From Pelodera strongyloides (Eukaryota; Nematoda; Chromadorea; Rhabditida; Rhabditidae): a stretch of 64,000 bases of DNA. Under the pieces are notes generated by a model. That model worked only from the letters and a program-made list of their open reading frames with translations, ran no database searches and was not told the DNA's origin. The stretch is from positions 51,309 through 115,308 of the forward strand of contig JAANDG010000476.1 in NCBI GenBank assembly GCA_036852015.1. Direction: 5' to 3'. Below are positions 36,701-47,735 of this stretch, in pieces. Every line of letters starts with the position of its first letter. The stretch's first letter is position 1. Both the position numbers and the translations under genes were made by a program.

Positions 36701-38297
36701 TACAGTTGAGTATCACAGCGACAATCACGAATAAATGACTGAATCCCATGAACAAACGCACCAAATGTTAAAGCAGAACCAACCTTCAAATCCGACACAA
36801 CCGCAGCCGGGATTGCCGGGATGCCGGGTGCGAGTAGAAAACCCTATCAGTTCAACGGGCATAGTTGTTGAATGAATTGGAAATATAGCAAAAGAATTGG
36901 CGAAACAACCTAAACTAAACCAGTTGATTGATGCACTACGAAAACGGACACGAAAACGATGCTAGTGAATGACAGAAAACCACTCTCGAGTAATAACGTA
37001 TGTAACAACATCGGGAATAATAACAAAAAGTAACATTTTAGTATCTTTATTTATAAGCGGAACCGAACGGTGCCCCGATCCATCGAAAAGTTTCCAAAAC
37101 CGCGGTTGCTTTGTGAAAAATTCACCGCTGAATTTTCATGGTTGCGTTGCGCCAGTTCCCGAACGCGGGACCACACGCCGGCAGTGCCTTTTCGTCCTGA
37201 GGTAGCGCGCGCACGTCATTTTTGGGCTTAGAGTGGGCGCGCGTGAGGGCGTTGAAGAACGTAGTAGTCATGCGGTGCGATGTTTTTTTTATTGATTTTT
37301 CGTTCATAGATCGGGTGATTTGATACTCATATTCGTATTGAAAAACATGTTTAACCGGAATTATTTCTTTTAACCTGAAGGGTATCTTCGGTAGAGTGAT
37401 TTTCTTTCGACCAAAACATACAGTAGTGTTGCTTTTCCGTCCTGGACCCGCCGCCTTGAGGCGACGGAGGCTGCATATGCGTAAGGAACAAAAGTTGGAT
37501 GCTTTGCAGTCAATCGGGACGAGCACAAATCGCATCATCTGGCTGTTATCAGCAGGATCCCTTAAAGGATCGCAGTCACTACAAATTCGTCTTTTTTATT
37601 CGCTTTTCATTAAATATTCATTATGTGAACAAAACTACGATACCAGCACCAAAGTACGGCAGAACGAACTCAGGCAGAGAAATCACTGCGTATGAGTTTT
37701 ACTAGTATACCGCAGTTTATAATTGCCCGTATAGAGTTTCATAATAAATACCCTTCAGTGATAAACCACGCGCCAGGTGTAACACTGCAGGCTGTTCAAT
37801 CTCCAAGTACCTCTGGCAATTGTATATATGCACCGGCGACGGTCATTTACCAAAACCATTTTCATTGATTTCTCTCCCTGGGTTCGCTTTTATGTGGCTT
37901 TTTACTGACTGCATATTGTTTTATAAATCTTCTTGCATCTAATAAAAATCGAATAAAAAAGTTGAATTTGAAGTGACTGCCTTCCTTTAAAGCGAAATAC
38001 TGGCCGGTTTTTGAAACGCATAGTGGACAACTGAATTCTTTAGTATTTATGCTAAGTTGCTCGAATTTAGATCTATTTTTATTATAATTTATGTTCATTT
38101 GAATACTCTGCATAAGAATGCTGGTCTACACGATGTGTTTCAAAACCGGCTGGCATTTCGCTTTAAACTATTATATTGCAGGTGAAATGTCCAGTGAATC
38201 CTCATCAGTTCGTCCCCTTGAAGTCTTTATGTGTAGTGTGGTGAAGAAAGAAGGCTATGGCGAAGGGTTCCGATGGCTCGCAAATTATCTTGAATAG
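27759..38297 (+). CDS. SAR1: SAR1 small GTPase, copy B (intact, with an 8.2-kb last intron)
   Basis: Second SAR1 in the same orientation as copy A, same exon lengths and phases: 27759-27804, 28295-28414, 28910-28975, 29285-29409, 29825-29936, 38182-38297 (46, 120, 66, 125, 112 and 116 nt), 194 residues. Motifs: [12 protein letters not shown]-loop, PTHQPTTE in switch I, DLGGHKQ, NKID, MCSV, and the intact C-terminal [14 protein letters not shown]. Exon 2 differs from copy A at about one third of sites, yet exon 4 encodes an identical protein segment. Copy A has Asn and copy B Cys in the P-loop (LDNAGKT versus LDCAGKT), and switch I reads THQPT rather than TLHPT. Intron 2 contains a GC-rich palindromic MITE. 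Intron 5 contains a whole opposite-strand SET gene and ends in another MITE 15 nt before exon 6. Expected role is COPII vesicle budding from the ER. Confidence 0.94.
28633..28812. mobile_element. GC-rich palindromic MITE, copy in SAR1-B intron 2
   Basis: Closely similar along its length to the element at 3668-3836, including the central TTGCAAATTTGCATTGAAAA and TCTGCGTCTCCGCC. Confidence 0.87.
30728..36652 (-). CDS. SET-domain protein with zinc-finger-like motif and novel C-terminal region, nested in SAR1-B intron 5
   Basis: Exons (minus): 36652-36608, 36496-36449, 36365-36314, 36225-36184, 36009-35914 and its duplicate 35747-35652, 35531-35476, 35187-35014, 34827-34545, then one of 34169-33938 or 33851-33620, 33406-33177, 33041-32883, 32693-32570, 32332-32102, 31977-31853, 31675-31563, 31457-31300, 31174-30728. 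Phases match at almost every junction. The SET domain is split: [14 protein letters not shown] and YHGKFY (AdoMet-binding start) in exon 34827-34545, then [10 protein letters not shown] and [13 protein letters not shown] in the next exon, followed by a Cys cluster (CLCTDCCPC) like a post-SET site. It looks closest to KMT5A/SET8-type domains. After it come an acidic stretch, one finger-like motif [20 protein letters not shown], and about 390 residues I cannot assign firmly. That region has [20 protein letters not shown], which faintly recalls box I of tyrosine recombinases. The start ATG is the first in frame after a plausible acceptor. The acidic exon is one base out of frame. Confidence 0.75.
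32411..32502. repeat. 46-bp direct duplication
   Basis: GGGTAATGGTCCATATCATA through TGGTGAGCGCATATG occurs twice back to back, in a SET gene intron. Confidence 0.93.
33443..33609. repeat. 36-bp minisatellite
   Basis: Units of ACACTACACTTTAATAACGG plus GGGACCCAATGAAAA, about four copies, in the intron directly downstream of SET exon B. Confidence 0.9.
33620..33851 (-). other. SET C-terminal half exon, alternative B
   Basis: Same length, phase, acceptor and donor as the exon at 33938-34169. Keeps the NHS and WDYG motifs but differs at several residues: SAM for SAP after NH, REHVLLL for [17 protein letters not shown] for [17 protein letters not shown] for CTDCCPC. Two cysteine losses relative to copy A could change metal binding in the post-SET region. 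Confidence 0.85.
33938..34169 (-). other. SET C-terminal half exon, alternative A
   Basis: 232 nt, entered in phase 1 and left in phase 2, flanked by cattttcag-like acceptor (CATTTCAG) and GTGAGAAC donor. Encodes [10 protein letters not shown], the [13 protein letters not shown] strand and [13 protein letters not shown], then the Cys-rich CLCTDCCPC. It is a near copy of 33620-33851. Because each copy is 232 nt (one more than a multiple of three), including both would shift the frame, so only one can be used per transcript. Confidence 0.85.
34405..34497. repeat. Hairpin repeat, copy 1, in SET gene intron
   Basis: Arms GGTGCCTAACACTG and CAGTGCTAGGTGCC with outer GAGTTGT/ACAACTC pairing. About 90 bp. 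A second copy lies at 35229-35313. Confidence 0.8.
35229..35313. repeat. Hairpin repeat, copy 2, in SET gene intron
   Basis: Nearly identical to 34405-34497. Both lie close to a GAGCTGAGTGCATG segment (34212 and 35344), which suggests a longer duplicated intronic block. Confidence 0.8.
35624..36130 (-). repeat. Tandem segmental duplication carrying an exon (period 262 bp)
   Basis: The block around exon 35747-35652 is repeated 262 bp upstream with exon 36009-35914 and flanking intron, with only a few substitutions. Each exon copy is 96 nt in phase 1/1, so one or both could be used without breaking frame. They encode TPMQKKQC followed by an Arg-rich and Glu/Ser/Thr-rich linker. One visible difference is Phe for Leu after QC. 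Confidence 0.85.
37987..38167 (+). mobile_element. GCGAAATACCGGCCGG-family MITE, copy 4, abutting a splice site
   Basis: Both termini present (TTTAAAGCGAAATACTGGCC and GGCATTTCGCTTTAAA). Ends about 15 nt before the acceptor of SAR1-B exon 6, so it must supply the branch point of that intron. Confidence 0.85.
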
Positions 38298-41218
38298 TAT
38301 TTCATAGTACATTTTCCAAGAGATTTCATTGCATTTTTTCGTCCCATATTTTATGCTTTTGTATGCTTATGTAATGTCAAATATGAATTATGCTTTTGTA
38401 TGCTTATGTAATGTAAAATATGAATAAGCAATGAGTGCGTGTCTGAGCTTTTGATTTCAGCTGGGGAAAATAGTACGGTATTTTTGAATTATAAAAGAAA
38501 TTTGCTATTTTATTTGGAATCTCAAGCATTTGTACTTTACACCACTTCTTAAAAATTCTCTTATACAATTCTCCTCTACGTATGCAAGTCTCTATGAAAC
38601 TCTTTTGGAAATAGCTTGTCCTCACGAAATTATTGACTTTTATACTGGACTGCTTTACTAGCATGTTTTATGTACAACTCTGCTCAAGATATTTATTGAA
38701 AGATATCACAATAAATTCATAAAAAGACAAATGAAAATAAACAAAGAAACAGAAAGATAGAGTGGTGGCATAGACGAGGCCCATAAAACTGTTCATACCT
38801 CATAGTTGCCTCAGAAAAACTAGATTCGAAAATTACTACCGTATACCTACTCCCTACTTTGGTTCTGGTATGAAGTATGAGGTATGAGCAAACTTTATTC
38901 TTTTTATGGGCGTCACCATATTTGCACGTATTTTTTTAAAAGTAAAATCAATTCACCAATGGTCCCTCAAACTTCTTGGGGAGTTTTATTAATTTTAAAT
39001 ATTAAACCAAACCTGAAGTGTGTTTATATGTAAGAAAACGAGATCATGTGAGATACCAAGTCCCCGGGGGAATTTAAGAAATATTAGAAGTATTATGAAA
39101 AATACCATTAATTGGAAGCGAATTCCCAACAAAAATCATGTTTACGCATTCAAAAATGCTAGAAAAAAAGTAGGAAAAATAAGACGAGAACACACAATTA
39201 TAGGGCGAATTCTAGCGCAAAAACGAACGAAGAATACCTGTACGCGAGGATTCACAATTTTACGATTCGAGAAAAAAAAACGATAAAAAAGAGCATGAAA
39301 TCAATTTTCTTTGGCGAAAGTAGGAATCGATGGGTTGGCCCTTAGGTAAGACAGTCACCTTCAAGTTAGAATTAAAAAGAAATATATGTAATTAATTAGA
39401 GTTACATAATTAGAGAAGGTTTGTAAATTTGAATATAAATTCTGGTTACAGTTCCACGTACATGAATATCTGTAGAGGTCAACTAAAATCGCAACTGTTA
39501 CAACTGCGTGACACTGCGCGGTTTTTAGTATAATTATATTCGCTTGCTTGTGACATATGGGAAATGCAGTTGTCCAGCCTACGTTTCATCAAAAACCGGT
39601 AGCTATGTCGCTTTAAAGACTTGTATATTCAAATTATAATCACAATAATCTCGAATCAAAGTGAGAGAAGCATAGAAAGAGATCTCAAAATTAGTTAGAG
39701 ATCACCATAGAGATCAGTCAGCTGATATCGATTTTTCACAAATATATTGACTCATTGGTTGTATTAGAAAGAACAAATTATAAAATAAAATAATCAACGC
39801 TCTATGACTACACTGACACTGAGATCCTTTGGCTGGTCATAATTAATTTATAAATTAAACAAACATCGAAGCTCATGGGCACACTAGAGAAACTAACGCG
39901 CAAGTATGTCCAAAAAACAGCAATAATCGAAATATGCAACAACGACCCGACGCACAAAAAAAACATGATAATTTTGACAAAAAAATATAGTTTTGGGAGT
40001 GAAAACATCATGGGTTTACATAATAGCTTTACGTCACAGGTTTACGTCGTAACTTTACAGTCAACGAAGTTACACTCGGTTTGTATATGATATGGTTGTA
40101 GAAACGATAAGTAGGCCTTCCAGAAATTCGTTTTCCAGAAATTCTCTTTCGTTTTCGGAAACTCGTTTTCGTTTTCGGAAACTCATTTTCATTTTCCGGA
40201 ATGATTTCGCTAGAAAGCGCAGCTCACTTTCTGGTTGCATGTGCTCCGTACCTGGCCGTTCGTGTCCAAGATCACCTTAGAGTGCTGAAACCTTCAATCA
40301 TTCAATAAGCAAAACATTTTTGAAAATCTAGGTAAAGCATCTCAATTCTAAATGTAAACTAGCTGGCGTAATTTAGGAAATAAAACTCAATAGGGTAAGC
40401 ACACCAATTTAGAAGGCAAAATAATATGTGCGACAGAAACGTGTGCAACAAAAAAAACCGAAATATAAAGTTTAGCAGCTAAAGCTCTTATGCTTGCAAG
40501 CCCATTACCGTAAAACTTGTCATATGCCACTACCGTAGTCACCACTCATGAATTTAATATTGTGCTAATTATCTAATTATTCTAATTAGGTGCAAAATAG
40601 CATAAAGATAAAGGAAAGAAGCACACGAGACGCACAGGACTCCACCTGCGTTGTGCAGCTGCTTTGCCGCTGCACCGACATATTGTTCATGCGCGTGATT
40701 TTGACGTGGGCACCGTTTCGTGCGTGCGAATTGGAAGCCACCGATGAGTACTTTTTCTGCCGCGATGTCGTCTGCAATGAAATAGATTAGCACCTTATCG
40801 AATATGCACTCAAGTTTAGCGTTAAAGCAGTATTGCCCGTGGTTTGTGGAACATATACTGGGAAACTACATCAACATGCAGTATATGTCCCTTTCGTGTA
40901 ATATGTGCACAAGATTTCCCAAACAACATGACATGCCGCTTTGGGCTCATGAGAAAAAGGCTAAACTCGTATATAGAACCGGATGATAAACTAGCATATT
41001 TGCGTTTTCCTCGCGAGTCTGCCCTTTAAAAGGAAAGTATTTAGGAATGAATTCGGAGTGCTAGGGAATGGGAGTTCAGAGAAAAGCGAGGGAAACAATA
41101 GACTGGGAAAGGCTGAGGCTTAGGCTTAGGCTTAGCCTGGAACTAGAAATCACCGCACAATCTAATCAATATCGCAGTAACAAGAGATTGAGCTAGGGTA
41201 TGGTTTTGAAAAGAGAGT
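38298..41218. other. Intergenic region between SAR1-B and the class A GPCR
   Basis: AT-rich. A run of GTTTTCGGAAACTCATTTTC-like units lies near 40125-40200, and three TTAGGC units at 41121-41140. Nothing coding is supported. Confidence 0.55.
38340..38425. repeat. Direct repeat after SAR1-B
   Basis: TATGCTTTTGTATGCTTATG followed by TAATGT and AAATATGAA, two tandem copies in the likely 3' UTR. Confidence 0.85.
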
Positions 41219-44200
41219 TCAGGGAAAAGCGTGGGGATGATAGATCGGGAAATAACGTGCCCTGGGAAGGAGAGGACAGGGGAAGACGTGGCGGACACCT
41301 ACGCAGTGAATCCGAATGAGAGCAGTTAGACGACGACGGAAATGAGCGGAGGAGAGGCAGAAGAGCACGAAGTTTAGGACCTGAAAATGACTAAATGTAT
41401 TTTAAAGCGGTATAACACGTGGTTTTCACTCGATGAAATTAGACATAGACTGTAGTTCATCAAAGAATCTGAATATGTAGTATGTGTCAATTCTGGCGAC
41501 TAAACTTCACGAGTCTATATTATTAGCAAGTGACTAGTGGCAGCGCGTTTACACCAGCGCACACACCAGGGTTCGAGTCCGAGCCACGACTCATTAATAA
41601 CACAATGACTACATGATCATTTTTAGTCCACTTTGTGTGATACCTTTTCACAGCTCCTACTATCAAGTGGTTTCTCACACATTAGCATTATAGATGTAAT
41701 CAAACGTGCCTAGCCCGTGTGTGTTTATCTCTTTCTTTGCCATTGTTTGTATGATAAATTTTATGCTTTGACTAAAGAGGATATATATGAAAATTCCCTA
41801 CCTTTCCAGTAAGTAGTAGACAATTGAAAAGATGCGAGGCGATGTATTGGAATCCGGTGTTCGGAATAAGGAAACCAAGGAGGAAGGCGTCCTTATAAGG
41901 GGCCAGAGTCTCCCAGATAAATGGTATTGTCGACGGAGTCTAGAAGATTAGGATAAAGTTGAATGCTTACACTCGTATCACGTATCACACTCATTTACCA
42001 AGCGAATGTGTTTTGAGAGCATGTTTTCTGATTATCGTAACAACTAGTAGTTGTCACGTCCTATCTGTAGCCTACCACGTTGATACGTTTCGGTTTGCTT
42101 TAAAATTTTGTAATAAACAAAAGCAAAGTTTTAGGTTAGATATAAAATAATAAAAAATCTCTCACATGTGTGATCACATGACATGTGATAATAGCGACTA
42201 CGGTAGCCGTGACTTTTCTTTCTTGTCGTTGTCGTATGCCAATATCACTGTAGCGTCTGAATTGGTTAGAATTTTCTCTAGCTAACAAACTGGAAGCATT
42301 CTCATAGAAAATAAGTATCTCTCTCTGTCTCTCTCTGTCTCGCACTCTCTCTCTCTCTCGCATCTCTCTCTGTTGCAAAGTTCCTATTGTCTATATGAAC
42401 TAAGTAAACTACAGTAAACTACAATTTCCTTACCTCACAAACTCCTCACTGGTCTTTGTGGCGGCCGAGATATACGTCCTATTAACTAGGACGTCTCTGT
42501 TACGGAGGACGCGTATGATAGAGATGTTGAAGAAAGGAATAAGGACAAAGGCGACGATGACGACAGCCACGATCTGCACCACCTTCGCGTACCACACGTA
42601 CTCGCGCTTCCATAAGGGAGTCGTCGTCTGAAAGGGGAACGGTAATTGTCAGGCAATTGCTCTAGTGATATGGTAGTTCTCAAGCAATTGCCCTGTTAGT
42701 ACAGTAATTATAAAGCAGTTAGTGGTACGGGAAAGTGAGCAAAATCAGTGTCCGCAACCGAGTTAGCATTTTCTTCCCTTGTTCAAGGAGAGACTCCATG
42801 AAAATATGGTTCCGTCAAAGGTACGCAACGAGTGTTACCTTGACTGGACCTCACCTTACCTTACTTAAATTACGGTAATGTAAGGTAAGTAAGTAGGTAA
42901 GGTAAGGTGCCGTGACTGAAAAGTCAAACTCACTCCATTTTTGAATATGGAAACGAGTCGAGCGAACTGGAAATACTGTGCACAAGGATGCTTGCTCCCG
43001 GTTTCATAGTCGTGCTCCATAAAGTGGAAGAGTGAGATGAAAAAGGCGGCTGAAATTACAATAATTTTTTGAAAGTATACAATAATTAAAGTAATAAAGA
43101 AAGTGAAAAATGATTAGACCCGGACAACTGCGTTACATCGAAATATCGGCCGGTTTTTGAAACGCATCATGGACAACTGAACTCTTACGTAATTATGCAA
43201 ATTTGCTCGAATTTAGCCAGATTTTTTATTCTAATTTATGTTCATTTGCATACGCTGTATACGGTTGCTGGTCTACTCGATGTGTTTCAAAAACCCGCCG
43301 GTATTCCGCTTTAATGTTAGTGCCCTTGACGGCTTTCTGCGCTCATCGATCCTGATGAGCAAATGTTTGAAGAGTCATTATTTGTATTTACTTTCGAATA
43401 TCCATCCATCGAATATCTTAAGGGATCAGCTCTCACATGTGATGAATTTAATCTGACAAATATATAAAATTTGAATGAAGTAATGTATGCATCGGTGATC
43501 GAATACCAACATATCTAAACAGAAGGTGTCCTGTTAATAGTCTGTTCAAAGTTCGAACCCACGTACCACACCACTATAAAAACACCGACCTATGTAAGTT
43601 AGAAAGCGCCCTGTTTAAATTTATATTGTTTAACTGTTTACACCAGTGCGGAGTCGAACCTCCGTTGTACTGGTATTGGTAGTCGAACCTCCAACGTTGA
43701 CCAATGCACCAAATAGGATTCACGCGGTAATTTTTGTGAAATGCAATTCATACGTTTACCCATGTACCACACCAGCAAGAACGCGTTAGCTAACAAATTT
43801 GTCGCTTTCCAATCAGCCGAGAAACGCATCAGAACAAATTAATCCTGCAAGCTCTGCCGTATGACGCGGTTTTGAAACCTATCCTTTAGAATTGTATTCT
43901 CATGCATTGTATGCTAATTTTATATGCCGCCTGAGCAGGATGGGTTTCAGAAACCACGTACTACACCATTTTACATATACATAATAAAATACCTTTCTAG
44001 TGATACTGCCAATACGAGCCATGAAGCTGCCGTACTGAATATATTTGCAAGGCCGTGTCGTAGTAGATGTGTTGAATAGTAAAAGTGTCTATAAGAAGAG
44101 AGATTTACCATTTATGTCAGCTTCCCACCAGTACCAGTAGTAAACCTGTTGTTTGCTAGGGGACAGGGAAAGGGGCTTATATAAAGGTACGGGTCAAAAA

Positions 44201-45450
44201 ACACACATAGCAAAACTTATCTCAAGAATATGCGTACACAGAATAAACGACTACATACAAATATCGTACCTGAATTTGAGGTTCATATAGAATATTGGGT
44301 AGATACTCATCGAGGCGGGCACCAGACAGAGTAGGAGACTGATGTCGGCGAAGGCCATTGCTGATAGTAGGACATTAGCCTAAATTCAAGAAGGAATCAG
44401 AGAGAGGAATAGAGAAAATAGAGGTAAAAGGCGAGAGGAAAGAGAGAGAGAGAAGAGAGAGAGGGTAAGAGGGCAAATAAGAGGAAGAAGCAGTAGAGAG
44501 AAGAACATGCAAGTTATTTCAACGTGATTAAAGCTCGCTCAACGACTGTAATTCGCTGCAAGTAATCAGACTACAAATTACAAACTGTAACGTCCACATC
44601 AACTATGCTACCCGGACGCGTTTCCGAGAAAGTAAACGAGCGGTTAGGCGTTACCGCGTCGTGCGCGCGTGGACCTGAATAGTGGATGAAGAAGTAAAAG
44701 AAAGAGACATAAAGAAAGAGGTGGAGAGGGAGAGGGACAGAGACGATTTCCTTATCAAATATGCAAATTTCCCAATTGATGAACCTACCGAATTTCCCAC
44801 CTCGCTTCGCATGCCCGTTGACAGAAGCACTATAAGGTTGAGCGTGTTCCCCGCTATTCCCAGTATTATCTGTATGGGCAGAACATATTGATTGAGGAAA
44901 AGCTCGACACCGTGCTTGATCAAAGGCACGCGAGCCTCACAGAAGGTGTACTGAAAGGAGACCGTTTTAAAGTGATATGACACCTGGTTTTGCAATGACT
45001 GGACAATGGTATTTCCGTGTATTATATTCAAATTTCCATTCTATCCCGCGTATTTCCGGCGCTACAATTTTGCTCAGATTTCCTGGCAAAAAACCAGTCT
45101 TGGATGCCTTTATAATTTTTGGCCTATTTCGGTCTATTTTAAAAAGTTTAAATTTGTTCTACGCTTCAAGAGCGTGCACCTTTATTCAAGGGTGAAAATA
45201 CAGATTCAATGCTTGCTTATGACATGTTCCGCAAAGGTCCTGCGCAGTAGGCGACGAGTTCCAGATGACAACTTGCTCGACGTCTTCGGGCTAGGGCCAG
45301 GAAGGATCTATTTATTTGTTTGTATCTATAAACAATTCATGTCAAACTTACAAAATCGTCTACAGTCTCCACACTTGAGCCATTCCATGCTGTTTCATTC
45401 GCTGTTGATATTAAATCCAAAATACGTCGTGTTGCCGCATCGTCCGGCAT
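41219..45450 (-). CDS. Class A (rhodopsin-like) peptide-type GPCR
   Basis: Exons (minus): 45450-45352 (start, extracellular N-terminus with NET and NGS glycosylation sequons), 44950-44801 (TM1, VLPIQIILGIAGNTLNLIVL), 44379-44270 (TM2, AMAFADISLLLCLVP), 44088-43993 (TM3, ANIFSTAASWLVLAVSLER), 43049-42934 (TM4 end and ECL2 with Cys), 42627-42434 (TM5), 42256-42166 (TM6, RKVTATVVAIITCHVITH), 41939-41802 (TM6 end to TM7), 41380-41219 (TM7 end, VLNFVLFCLSSAHFRRRL, stop). All phases match except between the TM3 and TM4 exons, where a short exon carrying the rest of the DRY-like ER-x motif, ICL2 and the TM4 start is missing. The TM1 GN-N pattern, SLER and NFxLFxxSxxFR ending are typical of invertebrate FMRFamide/myosuppressin-type receptors. 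The ligand cannot be told. Plasma membrane, G-protein coupled. Confidence 0.88.
41527..41596 (+). mobile_element. tRNA-derived SINE-like unit
   Basis: GTGACTAGTGGCAGCGCG and CCAGGGTTCGAGTCCGAGCC match A- and B-box spacing of a tRNA-derived repeat. In a GPCR intron. Confidence 0.55.
43140..43315 (+). mobile_element. GCGAAATACCGGCCGG-family MITE, copy 5
   Basis: ATCGAAATATCGGCCGG left, CCGCCGGTATTCCGCTTTAA right. Inside the class A GPCR intron that should hold the ICL2 exon. Confidence 0.82.
43636..43713 (-). mobile_element. tRNA-derived SINE-like unit
   Basis: On the minus strand TGGTGCATTGGTCAACGTTG precedes GGAGGTTCGACTCCGC. The B-box segment GGAGGTTCGACT occurs twice. Confidence 0.55.
45157..45305 (+). 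repeat. Dispersed repeat (GACATGTTCCGC family), copy 1
   Basis: TTCAAGAGCGTGCACCTTTA, TATGACATGTTCCGC and GCAGTAGGCGACGAGTTC recur in the same order, inverted, at 49564-49690. A short inverted piece is also at 4915-4960. Confidence 0.7.
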
Positions 45451-46997
45451 TTCTGCAAAGAAAAGTTAAATCGTACAAAAAAATTATCAAACATGAATCC
45501 GCGAGCGATAGGTGACACAAATAGAGAGAGAAGAGAGAGAGGCGAGGAGAGGGAGAAAGAGAGAATGAACAGTATTCGAGGCCTACAAGCACAGAATTTC
45601 CATGTACAAAATTTCGAGAAGAAAAATTCATAAAACTATCTATTCAGTCCCGAATTCGATGAAATAGCACCAGTTTTCGATTTTGGTACGGTATCAGACA
45701 AATACAAGATAGCACAACATCCCCAGCATCCAAGCCTACTGTAACTAACTCAACCCGAATAACTGTTCTTCAATTCGGCGTTGTGTGAAGTTGTTTAAAT
45801 ATTATTTTCTTATTTCGTTAAATTAATGGCAGATACAAAATGAAAGACTAAAAATATAGCTCATAAGCTTACTTTTAGAAATATCCTGATATTGTAGGGA
45901 AGGGTGCAAAAGCGTACAACAAAATTGCATCAATTTACATCCATAAAATACAAATGCCGATTTTCCATCATTTAATTTTAGCTTTTAAGATACTTTTTTT
46001 TTAAATTTTGTTATATGATTAAACGGCCGAATGCAGTCTAAGTATAGATAGGATTTTAACTGCTACGTGGTTTTCCATATCACGTAATAATATTCATTTT
46101 TTTAAATAAATTATTGCGCAAGATTATAATGACATAAATGTGCTCAGGTTCAAAGATACAGTATGTACAGTTTGATATACTACTTTTACATTTTGCGCAA
46201 ATAAATTAGATTATAATATATGACAAGAATCACTTATTATTAGATAGTTTTCTAATAAAATGGTAGTGGGCCAAAACTAGCTTCTTACAGAGAATATTAC
46301 TCACTTTGATTTGAGAACAATAACACTTTTCTGTTTTTTTTTCGCAGAAAAACTAATACCCAAGTGGCCCAACTTAAAGGTCCATCATTGTGGGTTACGG
46401 TGGAATATTAACAAAAAAGGTACTGTGAGTCAAGGAAGTCGTTACCAGTTAATTAATTGTTTGAGGGAATAATATTTTTCGGATTGCCTCCTGCGCAAAA
46501 AGTGGTGGTGACCGTTCAATAGGTTCAGGTTTCTGGTATCGCGAAGCATTAAAGGGGTAACAGCCGGCTTTTGGAGCATATGTTGCCAGACTGCATATGC
46601 AAATGACTAGGACTCGAATAAAAATCACCTCAATTCGAATAACCTAGCATAAACACAGAGGAATGCTGGTTGTTATTTCGTTTAAACAAAATCTCTGCCC
46701 TAGACACGTTCCTTGACTTACAGTAACGAAAAGCATCGTAGTTTCGTAATCGCTGATATTTATTTTACAGTGCGGATTCCCAAAACCCAGACGCATATCT
46801 CCGTCCTACACCTCCACAAATTGACCTTTTTCGCATTTATAAGATGAAAAAGAAACAAAAATTGCCTAGAAGGGGATCAAGAATAGAAAGACTACGAGAA
46901 AGCCAGTTGTTGTGCAAACAAATGAAAGATAAGGTCGGGATTTGAGTTAAATGAATGATTTTCCGGAATGACAGAAAATGCTGCATTTTAAAGGGAT

Positions 46998-47166
46998 AGG
47001 TCATTAAGCGAAATCCGGCCGGTTATGAAACACATCGACTACAACAGCATTCTTATGCAAGAAATAAATAGAATAAAAAATCTAGCCACTTCGAGCAAAT
47101 TAGCATAAATAAGCAAGAATCAGTGTCCACGAAGCGTTTCAAAACAGACCGGTATTTCGCTTAACA
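46998..47166 (-). mobile_element. GCGAAATACCGGCCGG-family MITE, copy 6
   Basis: Inverted orientation, judged from the internal GAGCAAATTAGCATAAAT segment. Both termini recognisable. Confidence 0.8.
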
Positions 47167-47561
47167 AATTTTAAAGGGTAGGTTCCCAGATGGACGCCTT
47201 ATTTCAAGGGTTGTTATGATATTGGTCACCGGTAGTTTAAAAGGTTGTATCATGCATATGTCTTCCAGTTTGCTACTTTATGTGTTAATGATGGTTGAAG
47301 TTAAAACAAAAAACCCGGCACCTTGCTGCAAAACTAAGCGAATCGGTCGATAAACGTGTGTCGAAGTCGACGTGCCCTCTTAGTCTTATTTCAGCACGGT
47401 TATTAAAGGCTCAGGCTCAGGATCACGCAAAAAAATTGGTGCCGAAATTCTCGGTGTAGAAATTGGGCAATTACGTAAACATGCGAAATCGCCTATTGTA
47501 AGTCAATTAGCAATATTAAGGTTGCGAAACAGCACCTAGGACCTTGCAGGACTCCAGTTTT

Positions 47562-47735
47562 AAAGGCATATAATGTGCCCCGGTTTTTGAAACACATGGT
47601 GGACAATTCCACATGTTTTAATGCAAATGAAGCGATTTAGACTAAAAAAATCGAGCTCAATTCGAGCCATTTAGCATAGATACATAGGCAAGTTAGTGTC
47701 CGTCATACGTTTCAAAAACCGGCCGTTATAGGGTG
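47562..47735 (-). mobile_element. Related MITE, diverged
   Basis: Termini resemble the family (CCCCGGTTTTTGAAACACAT and CGTTTCAAAAACCGGCCG) with GAGCTCAATTCGAG in the body. Confidence 0.7.
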
